Source: CAIWAH01 sp964602595 (lineage in GTDB: Bacteria; Verrucomicrobiota; Verrucomicrobiia; Limisphaerales; UBA9464). Taken from it: DNA of 64,000 bases. How positions within the stretch are numbered: position 1 is the first letter of the stretch; the number at the start of each line of letters is the position of its first letter. This document shows positions 21,500 through 29,774 of this stretch, in pieces. The position numbers were made by a program, and so were the translations under genes. The notes below the pieces were generated by a model. The model saw only the letters and a list, made by a program, of their open reading frames with translations. It did not search any database and had not been told where the DNA came from. The DNA is taken from positions 1 through 64,000 of the forward strand of contig CAZRRO010000005.1 in assembly GCA_964602595.1 (NCBI GenBank). Reading direction: 5' to 3'.

Positions 21500-24253
21500 A
21501 TGTCGTCCTCTGGGTACAACCCGAGAGAGGTTAACCTCAAGAACAAGATCTTGGCACTTGCTCCGCCTACCAGGTTCTACCACAATGTCAACCGCGACTA
21601 CCTGAAACAAGCTCTGGCTCAGATGTACATCTGCGAGGCCCCTTACGTAGAGTTCAGTCACATTCTTCGTCATCATCGCCAAACCGGAGTCTCTTCGGAG
21701 TCCCTCTCGAAACTGTTTAACGATGTCAGGACCATCTCAGTCGACAGTCTGGAAGGGAACGTCTTCATTAGTGGAGAACAACACGTTGACGAGATGATGG
21801 TGGTCAAGTACAACAAGCCTCGGGTGCCCGGTTCGTTTACCGATCCGACTATGGGGTTGTTGCACGAGTTCGTGGTGGGGAGCTTTCTCAACCAGCTCCG
21901 AGCACAGATCCCTAACTTCATGTACGTGTACGATCATTTCGAGTGCGAGGAACCTCGAGGTAACTTGGTCAAGGGAGCTGCTCATCGCTTCTGTCAGGGA
22001 ACTCTTCAAGCTGGGCACGTCTGTACCGAGTTCCTTCGAGCTCGACCTTTGGAAGAGATTGTTCTCGAAGTCTCGACTCAGGAACTAGGTCAGATTCTTC
22101 TAGCCCTCTTCTGTGCTTTGGAGATTGCTAACGCCAAGTTCGGGTACGTTCACTACGATTTTCACTCTAAGAACGTGATGGTACGAGAAGAGGTTCGCCC
22201 TATCTCGATTCAGTACCCTCTGGGAGCTGGTCTCTCGGTGACCAGTAAGTACATTCCGGTAGTGATCGATTACGGGTTTTCACGGATAGTGGTAGAGGGG
22301 GAAACTTACTCCTTGAAGTTTGAGTCCAATTCCATCCCTTCTCACCCCAGAATGTACGAGGAGAATCACCCCTTTGTCGACTTTCACAAGCTGATCACTC
22401 ACCTCCTCACTATCCTCCTTTCTGACGGGAAGTTCACTCCTGCTCACCGTGACTTCTTTGAGCAATGGGGGGTTAAACTCCAAGAGTACTTCTCACCGAG
22501 TGACTACCGGGTGTACCAGACCGCTCTCACTCTCGGCACAGCTACACCCGAACAAGTTCAACAGTTCCTTCAAAGAACCTACTACACCAGTTACTTCTAC
22601 CCGACGGGGTTGGGAAGAGAGTGTAGTTACCTCAAGATTGCTGAACCTCTGCTCAGGTACAAAGATGACTACACCAAAACGACCAAGTGTTCGAGAATGA
22701 CACAGGTGCTGGAGCGTATCTACAACCTCGACAAAGGTGTTCCCGTTCACACACCTTGTAACGGAGAAGTAGTCTTGAAAGACAAGTACGGGAAGGCGAG
22801 AACCCCGATGGACTGTGCTAAGAAGTACTCCGACGGTAACTATCAAGTGGTAGAGTTCACACCTGAGTTTCGGTTCTACCAGGGTTCTGGAGAGAGTGTG
22901 GCGGCCAACCGCTCAGTCCACGTTTCAGAAGCTAATAATCGGCCCATTCTGATCTTCAGGGACAGGAGTGATGCTCTTCGAGACTCGAGTGCATCACAGG
23001 CACTCGAGTGCGGAGACAAGTGCGTGATGGCTTTTCAGTTCAAGACTACTCTCCCTCTTTTCATCCTTAACACCGGGAACATCGAGATTCTTCGAGAACG
23101 AGTGAGTCGTTCTCTCTCCTACTTACTGTTCTTGCACACTTACCCTCAGGAACTGCAAGCTCGGGACGGTTTGGCTACCATTACCCAGAAGATGACTAAC
23201 ATACCTGCTGATTGCACAGAAAGAATGAAGAAGTGGATGAAACAACCTCCCTCCATCGTGATCGGGTTGGAGCAGATCGATTACCTCTTGATTCGCGTCT
23301 TGCTGGAGTACTTGGAACCACAAGGGTATCACGGGATCGTGCTCGAGTCTCCTTTCACTCTCTTCATTTCTGGACGAATGAGAGAGAAGGTTCGACGTTA
23401 CTACGGTGATCCTAGAGACTGGCAGTTCTCTGACGACAAGTACGTTTTTGGGGCGATGGGGAGGTTGATGCGTGACTTTGACCGCTACAAGAGCCTAGAC
23501 GAGAAACGGGCCGGAAACCTTCTCCAGCACTCCGTCTGGACGACTCTGTTCGCGCAGTGGATGTTCCGGCACCAGTACCCGGCCACAATCGGGATGGAAA
23601 AGTTGCGCAAGACTCTCCTTCTCACCGCCTTCGTTCACGACATAGGAGAGGGCGGAGACCTGGTCTTCTCTTACACGGAGAAACCTGATCACTACACTCG
23701 AGGGGAAGAGTACATCAGGACAGGAAAGTACACTACCTCTGAAGGAGTGATTGATCTTAACGGTGTCTGGAAAGAGGCGGGAATTAGTAGCGATCAGATC
23801 GGGTTCCTTAGGTTCAGTGTCAAGTACTTGGGAGTAATCGGGAGTATCCTGGACAGGTGCAGTACTTCCGAGTGTGCTAGAGAGCTGGTGGAACTGTTCC
23901 TGGAGAAGTGTGATTCCGGTCAAGTTCCAGCTAATAAGCAGGTCAGAATCGGGTTGTTCAACTTCGTCTACACTGTCTGGGTGGCTAACGCGATGGCTTC
24001 TCAACCGTTCGTTAACAGAGAAAAACTGAAGAAGTTGGTGGAGAAGATTCGAAGGGGGGATAAGAGTCCGCAGTACTTTAACGATTACGTGGAGGAGTTC
24101 CCCATGCTGACTAACCTTCCGGGTATTCGTCCCGGAAAAGACCAGTACGAGTCGTATGCGGAGAAGGACGCTAACGGTGTTTACAAGATTGCCGGGAGAG
24201 GAGAAGAACTACGTCGAGCGGTCATCAGTCGAATCGAAGCGAAGTACCCGTAA
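21500..24253 (+). CDS. kinase-like domain fused to an HD phosphohydrolase-like domain
   Basis: 917 aa. The N-terminal third has kinase landmarks: MMVVKYNKP (beta-3 Lys, about 98), VHYDFHSKNVMV (catalytic loop, about 215-226) and IPVVIDYGFSRIV (DFG position as DYG, about 252-262). The C-terminal third has HD-domain landmarks: LLQHSVWTTLFAQWM (first His, about 676) and AFVHDIGEGGD (His-Asp pair, about 709-719), typical of metal-dependent phosphohydrolases. The middle 300 residues are unassigned. I know of no standard viral protein with this order. Activities are inferred from motifs only. Confidence 0.7.
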   Translation: MSSSGYNPREVNLKNKILALAPPTRFYHNVNRDYLKQALAQMYICEAPYVEFSHILRHHRQTGVSSESLSKLFNDVRTISVDSLEGNVFISGEQHVDEMMVVKYNKPRVPGSFTDPTMGLLHEFVVGSFLNQLRAQIPNFMYVYDHFECEEPRGNLVKGAAHRFCQGTLQAGHVCTEFLRARPLEEIVLEVSTQELGQILLALFCALEIANAKFGYVHYDFHSKNVMVREEVRPISIQYPLGAGLSVTSKYIPVVIDYGFSRIVVEGETYSLKFESNSIPSHPRMYEENHPFVDFHKLITHLLTILLSDGKFTPAHRDFFEQWGVKLQEYFSPSDYRVYQTALTLGTATPEQVQQFLQRTYYTSYFYPTGLGRECSYLKIAEPLLRYKDDYTKTTKCSRMTQVLERIYNLDKGVPVHTPCNGEVVLKDKYGKARTPMDCAKKYSDGNYQVVEFTPEFRFYQGSGESVAANRSVHVSEANNRPILIFRDRSDALRDSSASQALECGDKCVMAFQFKTTLPLFILNTGNIEILRERVSRSLSYLLFLHTYPQELQARDGLATITQKMTNIPADCTERMKKWMKQPPSIVIGLEQIDYLLIRVLLEYLEPQGYHGIVLESPFTLFISGRMREKVRRYYGDPRDWQFSDDKYVFGAMGRLMRDFDRYKSLDEKRAGNLLQHSVWTTLFAQWMFRHQYPATIGMEKLRKTLLLTAFVHDIGEGGDLVFSYTEKPDHYTRGEEYIRTGKYTTSEGVIDLNGVWKEAGISSDQIGFLRFSVKYLGVIGSILDRCSTSECARELVELFLEKCDSGQVPANKQVRIGLFNFVYTVWVANAMASQPFVNREKLKKLVEKIRRGDKSPQYFNDYVEEFPMLTNLPGIRPGKDQYESYAEKDANGVYKIAGRGEELRRAVISRIEAKYP

Positions 24254-24285
24254 CACGAGTAAGGGACCCGTAAAGTACCTACCTT

Positions 24286-24307
24286 GTAACACTCCGAAGA
24301 GTGTTAC
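24286..24307. terminator. 3' hairpin, 22 bases
   Basis: Arms GTAACACTC / GAGTGTTAC, loop CGAA, between convergent ends at 24253 and 24316. Confidence 0.85.
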
Positions 24308-24315
24308 TTTCTCTC

Positions 24316-24723
24316 TCACCAATTCCCCATCTTGATCACGAAGTTGTAGGCCACCACTCGGGCGTCCTGATTGCGTACTCCCATCGCCTCCAGAATCTCG
24401 ATAAACTCCACCTCGTCGCGTTCGTGATTGAAGAAGCAGGCCACCAGCTGGTTGACCGTCCCGATCCCGTTCGAGCGCAAGTGCTTGATCGCTACTTCTC
24501 CCAGCCCAGGGATCAGACCCTGAACCAATTCTCCAACCGGGAGCCTCCCGTTCTGAAAGGTGCGAGCCACTTGGCTTTGAGTTCCGCGCGGGTTCTTGAG
24601 CGGGGGCTCTTCGACTTGAGGTTTCTCGTGTTTTCCGTTCTCTTCTTCCGCGATCACTTCGGTCTTGTCGTCGTCTTCCGGGATGTCCCGGAGCTTGGAG
24701 GAGGAGCGAGTGAGGCGAGACAT
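24316..24723 (-). CDS. BAF-like (barrier-to-autointegration factor) DNA-binding protein
   Basis: 135 aa. A charged N-terminal tail of about 60 residues leads into a domain with LPVGELVQGLIPGLGEVAIK (a helix-hairpin-helix with the GLGE turn) and ends in FVIKMGNW. Cellular BAF has PVGSLAGIGEVLG, a helical LGQFLVL stretch, and a final Trp-containing helix in the same order. Here VNQLVACFF aligns with LGQFLVL. BAF dimers bridge double-stranded DNA and bind LEM-domain proteins. A role in condensing or masking viral DNA is inferred. Confidence 0.5.
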   Translation of the reverse strand: MSRLTRSSSKLRDIPEDDDKTEVIAEEENGKHEKPQVEEPPLKNPRGTQSQVARTFQNGRLPVGELVQGLIPGLGEVAIKHLRSNGIGTVNQLVACFFNHERDEVEFIEILEAMGVRNQDARVVAYNFVIKMGNW

Positions 24724-24773
24724 GTATTCGAGTACGGATTATTGGGTGACTTGAACAGGAGCGATAAAGAAAA

Positions 24774-24784
24774 GAATCAGTTTT
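24774..24784 (-). promoter_or_regulatory. promoter word AAAACTGATTC
   Basis: Minus strand, 50 bases before ATG 24723. It abuts the plus-strand word of the thymidine kinase gene, forming a compact bidirectional promoter. Confidence 0.6.
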
Positions 24785-24794
24785 AAAATGATCT
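24785..24794 (+). promoter_or_regulatory. promoter word AAAATGATCT
   Basis: 65 bases before the thymidine kinase ATG 24860. Confidence 0.55.
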
Positions 24795-24859
24795 AGTCCT
24801 ACAAAAAAGGGGCAAAAGAAAAGAACCTCGACTTCAAGTATCTTCGAGTATCTTCGACT

Positions 24860-25399
24860 ATGTCCAAGATCATCTTGATCCTGGGCTGTATGTTCGCGGG
24901 AAAGACTGAGACACTCTTGGCCCGAGTTCGAAAGCTGAAGGTGGCTAAGAAGGCGATTGTTCTGGTGAAGTACTCTCGAGATACCCGTTACTCTCTGGAA
25001 GATATCTGCTCTCACAATCAGAACACTTACAAGGCTACTTTCGCCTGTGACAACTTGACTTCTCTCGCCGAAGAGACTCAAGTGAAAGAGTGCGATGCTA
25101 TCCTCATCGACGAAGGGCAATTCTTCTCGGACCTAGCCTCGATGGTGCTAAAGTGGGGGAGAGAAGGGAAGACGGTGATCATCTCGGGTCTGAGCGGAGA
25201 CTTTCGCTTGAAGCCTTGGCCCTCTATCAGTGAGGTTATCCCGTTGGCTACTGAACTGGTTCACCTCAGTGCCAGCTGTAGCAAGTGTGGGCAAGACGCA
25301 CACTACACCAGTAAGAAGGTGAAGAGAGAAGGAGAGAGTGTGGAAGAGATCGGGGGTGAAGACAAGTACGAGGCGCGGTGTTTGGACTGTTTTGAGTGA
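24860..25399 (+). CDS. tk: thymidine kinase (type II, TK1-like)
   Basis: 179 aa, a normal length. The P-loop is GCMFAGKTETLL (residues 9-20). The Walker B/DEGQ motif is ILIDEGQFFSD (about 81-91). The lasso region has two cysteine pairs, CSKCG and CLDC, for structural zinc. It makes dTMP from thymidine with ATP and so raises the nucleotide pool, together with the ribonucleotide reductase at 35.6 kb. Confidence 0.93.
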   Translation: MSKIILILGCMFAGKTETLLARVRKLKVAKKAIVLVKYSRDTRYSLEDICSHNQNTYKATFACDNLTSLAEETQVKECDAILIDEGQFFSDLASMVLKWGREGKTVIISGLSGDFRLKPWPSISEVIPLATELVHLSASCSKCGQDAHYTSKKVKREGESVEEIGGEDKYEARCLDCFE

Positions 25400-25615
25400 T
25401 CTCTCAATAATCTCCGGAGTCGTCCTGAGCTACTGGTCAGGACGGCTTCTTTTTCAGTCTAAGACCTCAAAGAGAAGGGACTTTGCAGGGACGAGTAAGT
25501 CACGTTCTCAGAGGTTTTCTCCTTTTTGAGTGTGCTCTTTTCAATGTAAAAGTTAGCGAGGAACGGCCTTTAGATTATCACCTCCTCCCCGAGAAAGTTA
25601 GCGTTGGTTTCCGAG
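25400..25615. other. intergenic stretch with a possible gene relic
   Basis: Neither strand has a usable ATG frame here. The stretch at about 25421-25480 resembles 63159-63220: both contain TCCTGAGCTACT, two variable bases, then TCAGGA, followed by a looser CTAA...CTCAAA similarity. In one frame both can be read as PELL(L/V)R(I/T)A. This may be a decayed copy of a small gene. Confidence 0.4.
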
Positions 25616-25641
25616 CGTGTTAAGTATTCTTACTTAACACG
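25616..25641. terminator. 3' hairpin, 26 bases
   Basis: Arms CGTGTTAAGTA / TACTTAACACG, loop TTCT. It is downstream of the minus gene ending at 25687. Confidence 0.75.
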
Positions 25642-25686
25642 TTAACGGGGGTCTCTTTTACCCCTTGGGGTTTTTACGTTCTCGTC

Positions 25687-26214
25687 TCAAGTTCCTCTGT
25701 ACGACCCGAACGAGACGTTCTCCATCCTGGACGCTTGCACAGCTTCGCGTTTCCACTTGAAGAGGTGGAGCATCGCTTCCTCGTCCATACCAGCATGGTT
25801 GTCTTCAGTCACTACCGACAAGGCAACCATCCACTGGTCAGCGATCACTCGCCCGATCTGGATAGTGGGGAGGTCGCGCATCCACATCTTCCCCTCTGAC
25901 AAGAGGATGTCAGGGTAGTAGAGGAAGCGAAACGTCACCTCTCTCGTTTCCGTTTCGGAACACTCGTAAACGATTGTGTCCACCTGGTGAGAACAATCGT
26001 TTACCCAGTGCTCAAAGACATCGCCGTAAATCAAAGGGCGGTCCCTGATGTCCTTGCTCTCCTCGATTTCTTTCTCAAGACGAGACAGAAACTCGCCCGA
26101 ACTGATCTCTTCGTAATCGATGACCACTTTCTGCACTGCCAACCGGAAGGTAGCCTGCTCGCCTTTCTCAGAGTGTCCTAGGTGAAACCCGGTCGCGACG
26201 TCGTAAAAACTCAT
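25687..26214 (-). CDS. unknown protein, paralogue of the 26350 gene
   Basis: 175 aa. It shares YGD(V/I)(F/L)EHW or YEW, FLYYPDILLSEGKMWMRDLP against YIYHPDILIVNGELRLRALP, and F/I-x-WKR near the end. No known domain. It starts MSFYDVATGFHLG. The paired genes sit between hairpins of the same sequence. Confidence 0.7.
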   Translation of the reverse strand: MSFYDVATGFHLGHSEKGEQATFRLAVQKVVIDYEEISSGEFLSRLEKEIEESKDIRDRPLIYGDVFEHWVNDCSHQVDTIVYECSETETREVTFRFLYYPDILLSEGKMWMRDLPTIQIGRVIADQWMVALSVVTEDNHAGMDEEAMLHLFKWKREAVQASRMENVSFGSYRGT

Positions 26215-26263
26215 TTGCGGGAGTGAGAATTTGTGTGAAGGGTGGAGCAGAGGGAAGAATCGA

Positions 26264-26275
26264 AGTCATTTTTTC
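26264..26275 (-). promoter_or_regulatory. promoter word GAAAAAATGACT
   Basis: Minus strand, 49 bases before ATG 26214. Confidence 0.6.
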
Positions 26276-26302
26276 TTCCTTCGTGACGCAGGGGTGGTGT
26301 TT

Positions 26303-26324
26303 CTTAAGTACCGAAGTACTTAAG
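26303..26324. terminator. 3' hairpin, 22 bases
   Basis: Arms CTTAAGTAC / GTACTTAAG, loop CGAA. It is identical to the hairpin at 26973-26994. Confidence 0.8.
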
Positions 26325-26349
26325 GCACCGTCCGCGAGGTTCACAAGGT

Positions 26350-26961
26350 TCAACAATGCGGGAAGGTCCCGAGCGTAACCTCACTGTAGAAACGTCCATG
26401 TCCTGCTGCCCAGCGTTTCCACTGAATCAGAGTGTCCACGTCTCCGAGGTCTTCCCGGAGAAAGAGCATCCAAGGCTCCATCTTCCACCCTTTTATTGCC
26501 ACTTTCCCTACTTGAGCGTTGGGAAGGGCGCGCAATCGCAGCTCTCCATTGACGATAAGGATGTCGGGGTGGTAAATGTACTGCACCGTTACGACTCGGT
26601 TCGAAGCGTCGACAGTGTGAAGAAAAGCCTCCTGAGAAAAAGGCCGATCGCGCCACTCGTACAGGATGTCACCGTAAAAGTAGCAGTCGCCGTACGGACT
26701 TGTAGACTCCTGGTCTTCAGTCTGATCTTCAGCTTGAAGACGTGCCAGAAACTCTCTGGTGAGAATCGCTTCGTTGTCGATGCGTACGCCCTTGACTGTG
26801 AGGAAGAACGCGTCCCTCTGGTTTCTGTACCAATCGTCTGCGTCTGGATCTCTCTTTGTGTCCTCCAGTAGGTACCCGGTAGTGATTTTGCGACTTATCT
26901 TGCTCGTGGAGTTTTGAATGTGAATTGTGGTACTTGAAACTAGGGAGAAAAAGTAACTCAT
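26350..26961 (-). CDS. unknown protein, paralogue of the 25687 gene; start uncertain
   Basis: 203 aa if started at ATG 26961, but that ATG is inside an excellent promoter word (CGAAAAATGAGTT). No other ATG precedes the conserved core. In the alignment with the sister gene, its MS...ATG start falls near an ATA codon (26896-26898, I-S-R-K-I-T-T-G-Y). So translation may begin at the word's ATG, giving an N-terminal extension of about 21 residues, or at a non-ATG codon. Confidence 0.6.
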   Translation of the reverse strand: MSYFFSLVSSTTIHIQNSTSKISRKITTGYLLEDTKRDPDADDWYRNQRDAFFLTVKGVRIDNEAILTREFLARLQAEDQTEDQESTSPYGDCYFYGDILYEWRDRPFSQEAFLHTVDASNRVVTVQYIYHPDILIVNGELRLRALPNAQVGKVAIKGWKMEPWMLFLREDLGDVDTLIQWKRWAAGHGRFYSEVTLGTFPHC

Positions 26962-26967
26962 TTTTCG
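26955..26967 (-). promoter_or_regulatory. promoter word CGAAAAATGAGTT
   Basis: Minus strand. Its ATG is the only ATG available to open the gene at 26350, so word and start may overlap here. Confidence 0.5.
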
Positions 26968-26972
26968 AATCT

Positions 26973-26994
26973 CTTAAGTACCGAAGTACTTAAG
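26973..26994. terminator. 3' hairpin, 22 bases
   Basis: Arms CTTAAGTAC / GTACTTAAG, loop CGAA, for the nuclease gene ending at 27023. Confidence 0.8.
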
Positions 26995-27022
26995 AACTTA
27001 TAAGAACCTTTTCAGAAAGACC

Positions 27023-27619
27023 TCAGTCTACAAACTCGATCTCTACTCCTTCTTCCACTACCGTGGTCTCCTTCATATTTTTCGTGGCTACAAAAGCTTC
27101 TTTCTTCTTCCCGAAGTAGGGTCTACCGTGCCCGATTCGAACCATCCACTCGTTAATCTCTCCTTCCGCATCGCGAATAGATAAGAGGAGTCTCCCGTAC
27201 TTGTCTTGCCCCTTGTTCTCCAAGTCGAGCATCTTCCCCAGAATTCGCTCTGACATTACTCTCTTGGCCTCTAGTCCCGCCTTCTTCTCAGCTAGGTCCC
27301 GAGTGCGAATCTCAGGAGAATCGTACCCGAAGGTACGAACCTGAAAGCGGTACACCTTCTCGTTCAGGACCACGCCCAGAGTGAAAGTGTCACCGTCGTA
27401 AACACTCAGGCACTTCCCCTGGAAAAAGGGAGGAGGGAACTTAAGAGCAGTCTCGAGTGTCGAGGAAAGGAGCAACTCCTCCTCTTTACGCTTCTGAGTG
27501 TTGTTCCTTTCCGGGAGGACCTCGGTAGTTTGAACCTCTTTCTCCCGAAACTCGTGAGGAGGAGGCGTGTAAACTCCCTCTCTGGGCTGTTCGACCTCGA
27601 GACTGGTAGTGCACCCCAT
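27023..27619 (-). CDS. lipid-anchored thermonuclease (SNase family)
   Basis: 198 aa. It begins MGCTTS, a probable myristoylation site with a palmitoylatable cysteine. The nuclease domain spans about residues 65-185: SVYDGDTFTLG (calcium-binding Asp), RTFGYDSPEIRTRD (catalytic Arg and Glu), and DKYGRLLLSI (second Arg). It cuts DNA and RNA in a calcium-dependent way in the family. Membrane tethering of an SNase is unusual and suggests action at a membrane or viral factory edge; that is inferred. Confidence 0.85.
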   Translation of the reverse strand: MGCTTSLEVEQPREGVYTPPPHEFREKEVQTTEVLPERNNTQKRKEEELLLSSTLETALKFPPPFFQGKCLSVYDGDTFTLGVVLNEKVYRFQVRTFGYDSPEIRTRDLAEKKAGLEAKRVMSERILGKMLDLENKGQDKYGRLLLSIRDAEGEINEWMVRIGHGRPYFGKKKEAFVATKNMKETTVVEEGVEIEFVD

Positions 27620-27635
27620 TCGAGTTCGCGAGATT

Positions 27636-27648
27636 GAAAAGTGATCTC
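27636..27648 (+). promoter_or_regulatory. promoter word GAAAAGTGATCTC
   Basis: 27 bases before ATG 27676. Confidence 0.6.
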
Positions 27649-27675
27649 TTTCTCGAAGAGAGTTGATGTTTCAAG

Positions 27676-28629
27676 ATGTCGATCGACGGAGTCATTTTTC
27701 ACTGGGGGTTGTACAGCGTTCCAGCTTATGACAGCCTTGCTAGCATGAAACGAAGGCGGAAGTGGAACGGGGCCGAGTGGTACTTAGCTCGACTCAGAGA
27801 GAAGGGAGAGTATCGTCCTCTCTCCGGGTGGAAGGAGACTCAAGAGTACCACCGTGAGAAGTACGGCGAACGGGACTACTACACCTTCGCCGAGGACTTC
27901 ACCGCGGCTGAGTACAGTCCTGACGAGTGGATGCGAGAATGCAAGGAGTGGGGAGTTGATTACGTCATTCTTACTACTAAGCACCATGACGGCTGGTGCC
28001 TCTTCGAGACATCAACCACGGAGAAGTGCAGTACGAAGTCGAGAGCGAGAAGAGACTTGGTCCGAGAGTTTGCCGAGAGTGCTCGCAAGTACGGGCTCAA
28101 AGTAGGGTTGTACTTTAGTCTGACCGAGTTCGGGATCGGGTGCACGCAGAAGTACCTCAAAGAAGTCTTGATCCCACAACTTCGAGAGCTAGCTCGGTAC
28201 TCTCCTGACATTCTCTGGTTGGACGGAGGGTGGAACGTGAAGTCACAAGTAGCCACTCGTGAAGTGGTCAAGGTCTTGGAGGAGTACCGTGCTCGAGGAG
28301 TGGAGATCAACGATCGAGTCTCTTCTAGTCTCAAAGAGTACGCAGATCCTAACTTTCTAGGTGTCTCCACCTTCCGCAACTACGAGGATCGGGCTCTTCC
28401 TCGTGAGAAACCGAGAGTACCGTGGGAGCACATCACTACACTGGGGTACTCTTGGGGGAGAATGGAAGAGGATGAGTACAAGAGTGCGAAAGAGATTGTT
28501 AAGACGGTAAGAAGAGTGAAGGAACTAGGAGGGAGAGTCTTGATGAACTTGGGTCCGGACGGAGAAGGGAGGTTACGAGAAGAAGAGGTGGTGAGGATGG
28601 GGGAGGTGGTGAGAGGGTTGAGAGAGTAA
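27676..28629 (+). CDS. alpha-L-fucosidase (GH29)
   Basis: 317 aa, only the catalytic domain of the family. Landmarks: IFHWGLYSVPAY near the start, TKHHDGWCLFET (about 96-107), LKVGLYFSL and ILWLDGGWN, where the Asp is the expected nucleophile (about 190). A final LMNLGPDGEGRL matches the end of the catalytic barrel. No signal peptide is present, so it would act in the cytoplasm or be packaged. It removes terminal fucose. It pairs in theme with the fucosyltransferase at 16311. Confidence 0.88.
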   Translation: MSIDGVIFHWGLYSVPAYDSLASMKRRRKWNGAEWYLARLREKGEYRPLSGWKETQEYHREKYGERDYYTFAEDFTAAEYSPDEWMRECKEWGVDYVILTTKHHDGWCLFETSTTEKCSTKSRARRDLVREFAESARKYGLKVGLYFSLTEFGIGCTQKYLKEVLIPQLRELARYSPDILWLDGGWNVKSQVATREVVKVLEEYRARGVEINDRVSSSLKEYADPNFLGVSTFRNYEDRALPREKPRVPWEHITTLGYSWGRMEEDEYKSAKEIVKTVRRVKELGGRVLMNLGPDGEGRLREEEVVRMGEVVRGLRE

Positions 28630-28640
28630 AGAAGGTTGAT

Positions 28641-28662
28641 GTAACACTTGAGAAAGTGTTAC
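28641..28662. terminator. 3' hairpin holding a stop codon
   Basis: Arms GTAACACTT / AAGTGTTAC, loop GAGA. The minus-strand gene's TAA (28659-28661) is in the right arm. Confidence 0.85.
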
Positions 28663-29174
28663 TTACCTTTCATTGCGATAGTGACAACAACCGCTGCAGC
28701 TGCGCACATACCTACTCGTATGAACAGGTACAGCCAACCGGCATCTCGGTGCTGCTCTTTCATCAGAAAGGCACTTCCGTCTTCAAAGTGAGCAGGAGTG
28801 ATCTGATTGTGACCTTTCAGGATCCGAAGCGCCTTTCTCGAGATGTGTCGACAGTTGTTTCTGATTGCGTCGTACGGTTCGTAATCTTTGTCCTTCAAAG
28901 CCTTGATAGCGTCGTTGGTGAGAAGAATCAGTGTAATGTCGTAGTACTCGTACTCTTGCGACTCTTCCATAGGTGTACGAAAAGTTGGTCCAGTTTCTTT
29001 GTCTTGGATATCAAAGAGGAAGCGGACAAGACCATCTCTCCTCCGAAAAGAGAGACCAGTGTGACGAACCTCATCTCCCCTGTTCGCGAACACTTGCAAG
29101 ATGTAAGTGTCCATTTTGGGCTCGTAAGGAAGATGAACCCCCTTGGTACTTGACATAGAGGAAGTGTTCCCCAT
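28659..29174 (-). CDS. myristoylated, tail-anchored LRAT/PPPDE-like protein
   Basis: 171 aa from ATG 29174 (MGNTSSMSS), an N-myristoylation signal. A segment YDAIRNNCRHISRKAL (about 111-126) resembles the Cys-centred NNC motif of papain-fold LRAT, NlpC/P60 and PPPDE proteins; RHTGLSF near residue 36 could provide the histidine. The C-terminus is a membrane helix (MCAAAAVVVTIAM). Catalysis is uncertain. Confidence 0.55.
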   Translation of the reverse strand: MGNTSSMSSTKGVHLPYEPKMDTYILQVFANRGDEVRHTGLSFRRRDGLVRFLFDIQDKETGPTFRTPMEESQEYEYYDITLILLTNDAIKALKDKDYEPYDAIRNNCRHISRKALRILKGHNQITPAHFEDGSAFLMKEQHRDAGWLYLFIRVGMCAAAAVVVTIAMKGK

Positions 29175-29201
29175 TTCTTTCGCCAACTCATCTTTAATTA
29201 G

Positions 29202-29211
29202 AAAATGATTC
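29202..29211 (+). promoter_or_regulatory. promoter word AAAATGATTC
   Basis: 32 bases before ATG 29244. Confidence 0.6.
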
Positions 29212-29243
29212 AAAAAAGTGCTTTCTTTCTCTAAACATTAAAC

Positions 29244-29738
29244 ATGCCTCGCCTCACTCTCATCGGTTCAAAGTCGCAAGAAGACTACTCTCCTCCCGAG
29301 GGAGAGTACTGGATGTCAATTTACCTCGATCAGCTCACTGGGGCTCAAGGGGTACTCTTTCGGGCTCTCACTTCCCGCTCCTACTTTCTTTGGGAGGGAG
29401 GGTACAAACCGATTAGTACTCAGGTCACCTACTTGAAGTACACTCAAGACGCGGTCCGAGTTAAGCTGTCCGAGAAAGTCTTGACCGCGATTCGCCGCTA
29501 CCGGCAAGAGGTAGAAGAGACTTCTCTCAAAGAAGTACATACTTTGCAGAAGTTTCTTATTTTGCTTCAGGACGAGGGAGCCCTGAACGAGGAAGACGTA
29601 GAAAGAGTTCAAGCTCAGTTCACTCCCAAGAAAGTAGAGAAAGTCTCTGAGGTGAAAAGAGGAGGATTCCTCCCTTTCCTTCTCGTAGCTACAGTAGTCC
29701 CAGTCTTGATTGATCATACCTTGAAGTGGTTATTCTGA
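29244..29738 (+). CDS. unknown tail-anchored protein
   Basis: 164 aa. A globular beta-rich N-terminal part is followed by a helical segment and a C-terminal membrane helix (FLPFLLVATVVPVLIDH). No family recognised. A hairpin follows 12 bases after the stop. Confidence 0.65.
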   Translation: MPRLTLIGSKSQEDYSPPEGEYWMSIYLDQLTGAQGVLFRALTSRSYFLWEGGYKPISTQVTYLKYTQDAVRVKLSEKVLTAIRRYRQEVEETSLKEVHTLQKFLILLQDEGALNEEDVERVQAQFTPKKVEKVSEVKRGGFLPFLLVATVVPVLIDHTLKWLF

Positions 29739-29750
29739 GTGGTGTTTTGG

Positions 29751-29772
29751 GTAAGACTCCTTGGAGTATTAC
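29751..29772. terminator. 3' hairpin with one mismatch
   Basis: Arms GTAAGACTCC / GGAGTATTAC, loop TT, with a G-A mismatch. It lies between convergent ends at 29738 and 29775. Confidence 0.7.
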
Positions 29773-29774
29773 AC

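Noticed and set aside
25400..25641. tRNA gene
   Set aside because: A stem-loop is present but no acceptor stem, T-loop (TTCnAnnC) or cloverleaf can be built; none is found elsewhere in the window.
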